NCBI GenBank assembly: GCA_937906485.1 | Contig: CALCYB010000141.1 | Location: 1 to 13,629 of the forward strand | Origin: an uncultured Rikenellaceae bacterium | GTDB lineage: Bacteria > Bacteroidota > Bacteroidia > Bacteroidales > UBA932 | Length of the DNA: 13,629 bases | Direction of reading: 5' to 3' | Shown here: one piece after another, positions 12,931 to 13,629 of the stretch | Numbering within the stretch: position 1 is the first letter of the stretch | Layout of the letters: each line of letters begins with the position of its first letter | The notes under the pieces: generated by a model | What the model saw: only the letters and a program-made list of their open reading frames with translations | The model's database searches: none | Told to the model about the DNA's origin: nothing | Program-made: the position numbers and the translations under genes

Positions 12931-13629
12931 TTCACCAATTCAAAATCTTGTCTGTGAGGCAAGAGGTTGTTCTTGGCAAACATCCGCGCAGCCACCCAAT
13001 ACAGACCGGCAGCATCCGGAACGATGTTGCAACGGTACGTAGCCACTCCGGCTTCCAGGGACTCGAAGCGGTAGGTAAAGCGTTCTTCCACGTGGAATTT
13101 GCCTTTCTTGTCTTGGGATGCAAACAGAAGTTCGATACCGATATCTTCCGGGTTGATGTCACCGATCATCAGACGGATGACCGAACGGTAGGTTTTACCC
13201 AACATCTGCATGCCCTTGGCACTGTCCGGCTTGTCAAACGACAACACTTCAATGTGCTGCCATTCCCTTCTGAGTTTCCGCTTCCAGAAAGCAATTTCCC
13301 GGGCCAGTTTGGCATCGCCCTTGAGCAGGGCTTTGCTGCGTTTGTACAACGGCAGGTAGTATTTGTCCAGGTAGTCGGTCATCATCCGGTTGGTGGTGAA
13401 GTTGCAGGCCACTTGTGCGACCGTGTTCTTGATGTAACCGATCCAGGCTACCGGAAGTCCGTTGTGCTCATCCCGTTGGTAATAAGTCGGTGCAATCTCG
13501 TTTTCAATGATGTTGTAGATGGTCGCTGCATCCAATTCATCCTGATAGTTCTGATCATCGTAGGTACGTTCCATCGGCAGGGCCCATCCGGCTCCTTCCT
13601 TGTACCCTTCCACCCACCATCCGTCCAGG
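12921..13629 (-). CDS. glgP: Alpha-glucan phosphorylase, C-terminal part (5' end outside window)
   Basis: The last 236 codons of a GT35 alpha-glucan phosphorylase (TIGR02094-like), which releases glucose-1-phosphate from glycogen or maltodextrin. The visible part starts with LDGWWVEGYKEGAGWALP, the stretch that in this family follows the PLP/phosphate-site motif (EASGTSGMK, outside the window). It continues with the conserved ATIYNIIENEIAPTYY, NFTTNRMMTDYLDKYYLPLY and a C-terminal beta-rich region ending in VKWL. The frame is open to the right edge; ATG codons inside are not starts. The stop overlaps the ribF start by 10 bases. In several Bacteroidota this enzyme is fused to a glycogen synthase domain, which cannot be judged here. 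Assignment is confident for the family, less so for the exact substrate. Confidence 0.9.
   Translation of the reverse strand, partial: LDGWWVEGYKEGAGWALPMERTYDDQNYQDELDAATIYNIIENEIAPTYYQRDEHNGLPVAWIGYIKNTVAQVACNFTTNRMMTDYLDKYYLPLYKRSKALLKGDAKLAREIAFWKRKLRREWQHIEVLSFDKPDSAKGMQMLGKTYRSVIRLMIGDINPEDIGIELLFASQDKKGKFHVEERFTYRFESLEAGVATYRCNIVPDAAGLYWVAARMFAKNNLLPHRQDFELVKWL

Noticed and set aside
1..13629. CRISPR arrays, tRNA or rRNA genes, insertion sequences, attachment sites
   Set aside because: I saw no regularly spaced repeats, cloverleaf-like sequences, rRNA-like stretches, transposase or integrase genes, or flanking direct repeats. Almost all of the window is coding.

Overview
The window looks like the chromosome of a member of Bacteroidota, probably Bacteroidales. 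The evidence is the gene set (IleS of the Bacteroidetes kind, greA followed by a HIT protein, a DUF4369/TlpA-like lipoprotein, an alpha-glucan phosphorylase tail), the near absence of Shine-Dalgarno sequences, A-rich upstream regions, and several close matches to the Bacteroidetes promoter (TTTG, 19-20 bp, TAnnTTTG). Family-level placement is not possible by eye.

Layout. Positions 1-2901 (minus strand) hold most of ileS, running off the left edge. Facing away from it is cvpA (2960-3448, plus), and the two promoters interlock in a 58-bp gap. After two tandem hairpins comes a plus-strand cluster at about 3566-8870. It has a 49-residue single-pass membrane protein, a hairpin with a U-run and an elaborate interior, a peptidase-C39 ABC exporter, two small precursor peptides with aligned double-glycine leaders, a TolC-family outer membrane protein and a MacA/HlyD-like adaptor. 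tsaB follows, overlapping the adaptor gene and carrying its own promoter-like sequence. From 9570 to the right edge everything is on the minus strand, as a compact directon read right to left: glgP (3' part only), ribF, a small proline/glutamate-rich membrane protein, greA, a HIT-family hydrolase and a TlpA-like lipoprotein. Gaps there are 0-23 bp or the genes overlap.

The most interesting part is the plus-strand cluster. The peptides at 6001-6206 and 6203-6394 share the spaced pattern L-V-x-V-x-x-S-E-x-x-x-[IV]-x-G-G ending at residues 25 and 21. This is a double-glycine leader of the kind C39 peptidases cleave. The exporter just upstream keeps its catalytic Gln, Cys, His and Asp and all ABC motifs. 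The expected mature products are 43 and 42 residues, hydrophobic and helix-like, collinear with each other and carrying GxxxG/AxxxG motifs. The peptide, peptide and tolC genes are chained by ATGA overlaps. The simplest reading is a trimmed-and-exported two-peptide product (bacteriocin-like or signalling) leaving through a dedicated type I secretion machine. The 49-residue membrane protein is a possible immunity or accessory factor. Activity is inferred, not shown.

A second oddity is ileS. The reading frame is intact, but the C-terminal third (about 1-900) has almost only G/C at third codon positions while the rest is mixed. This suggests a recombinant gene or an assembly chimera.
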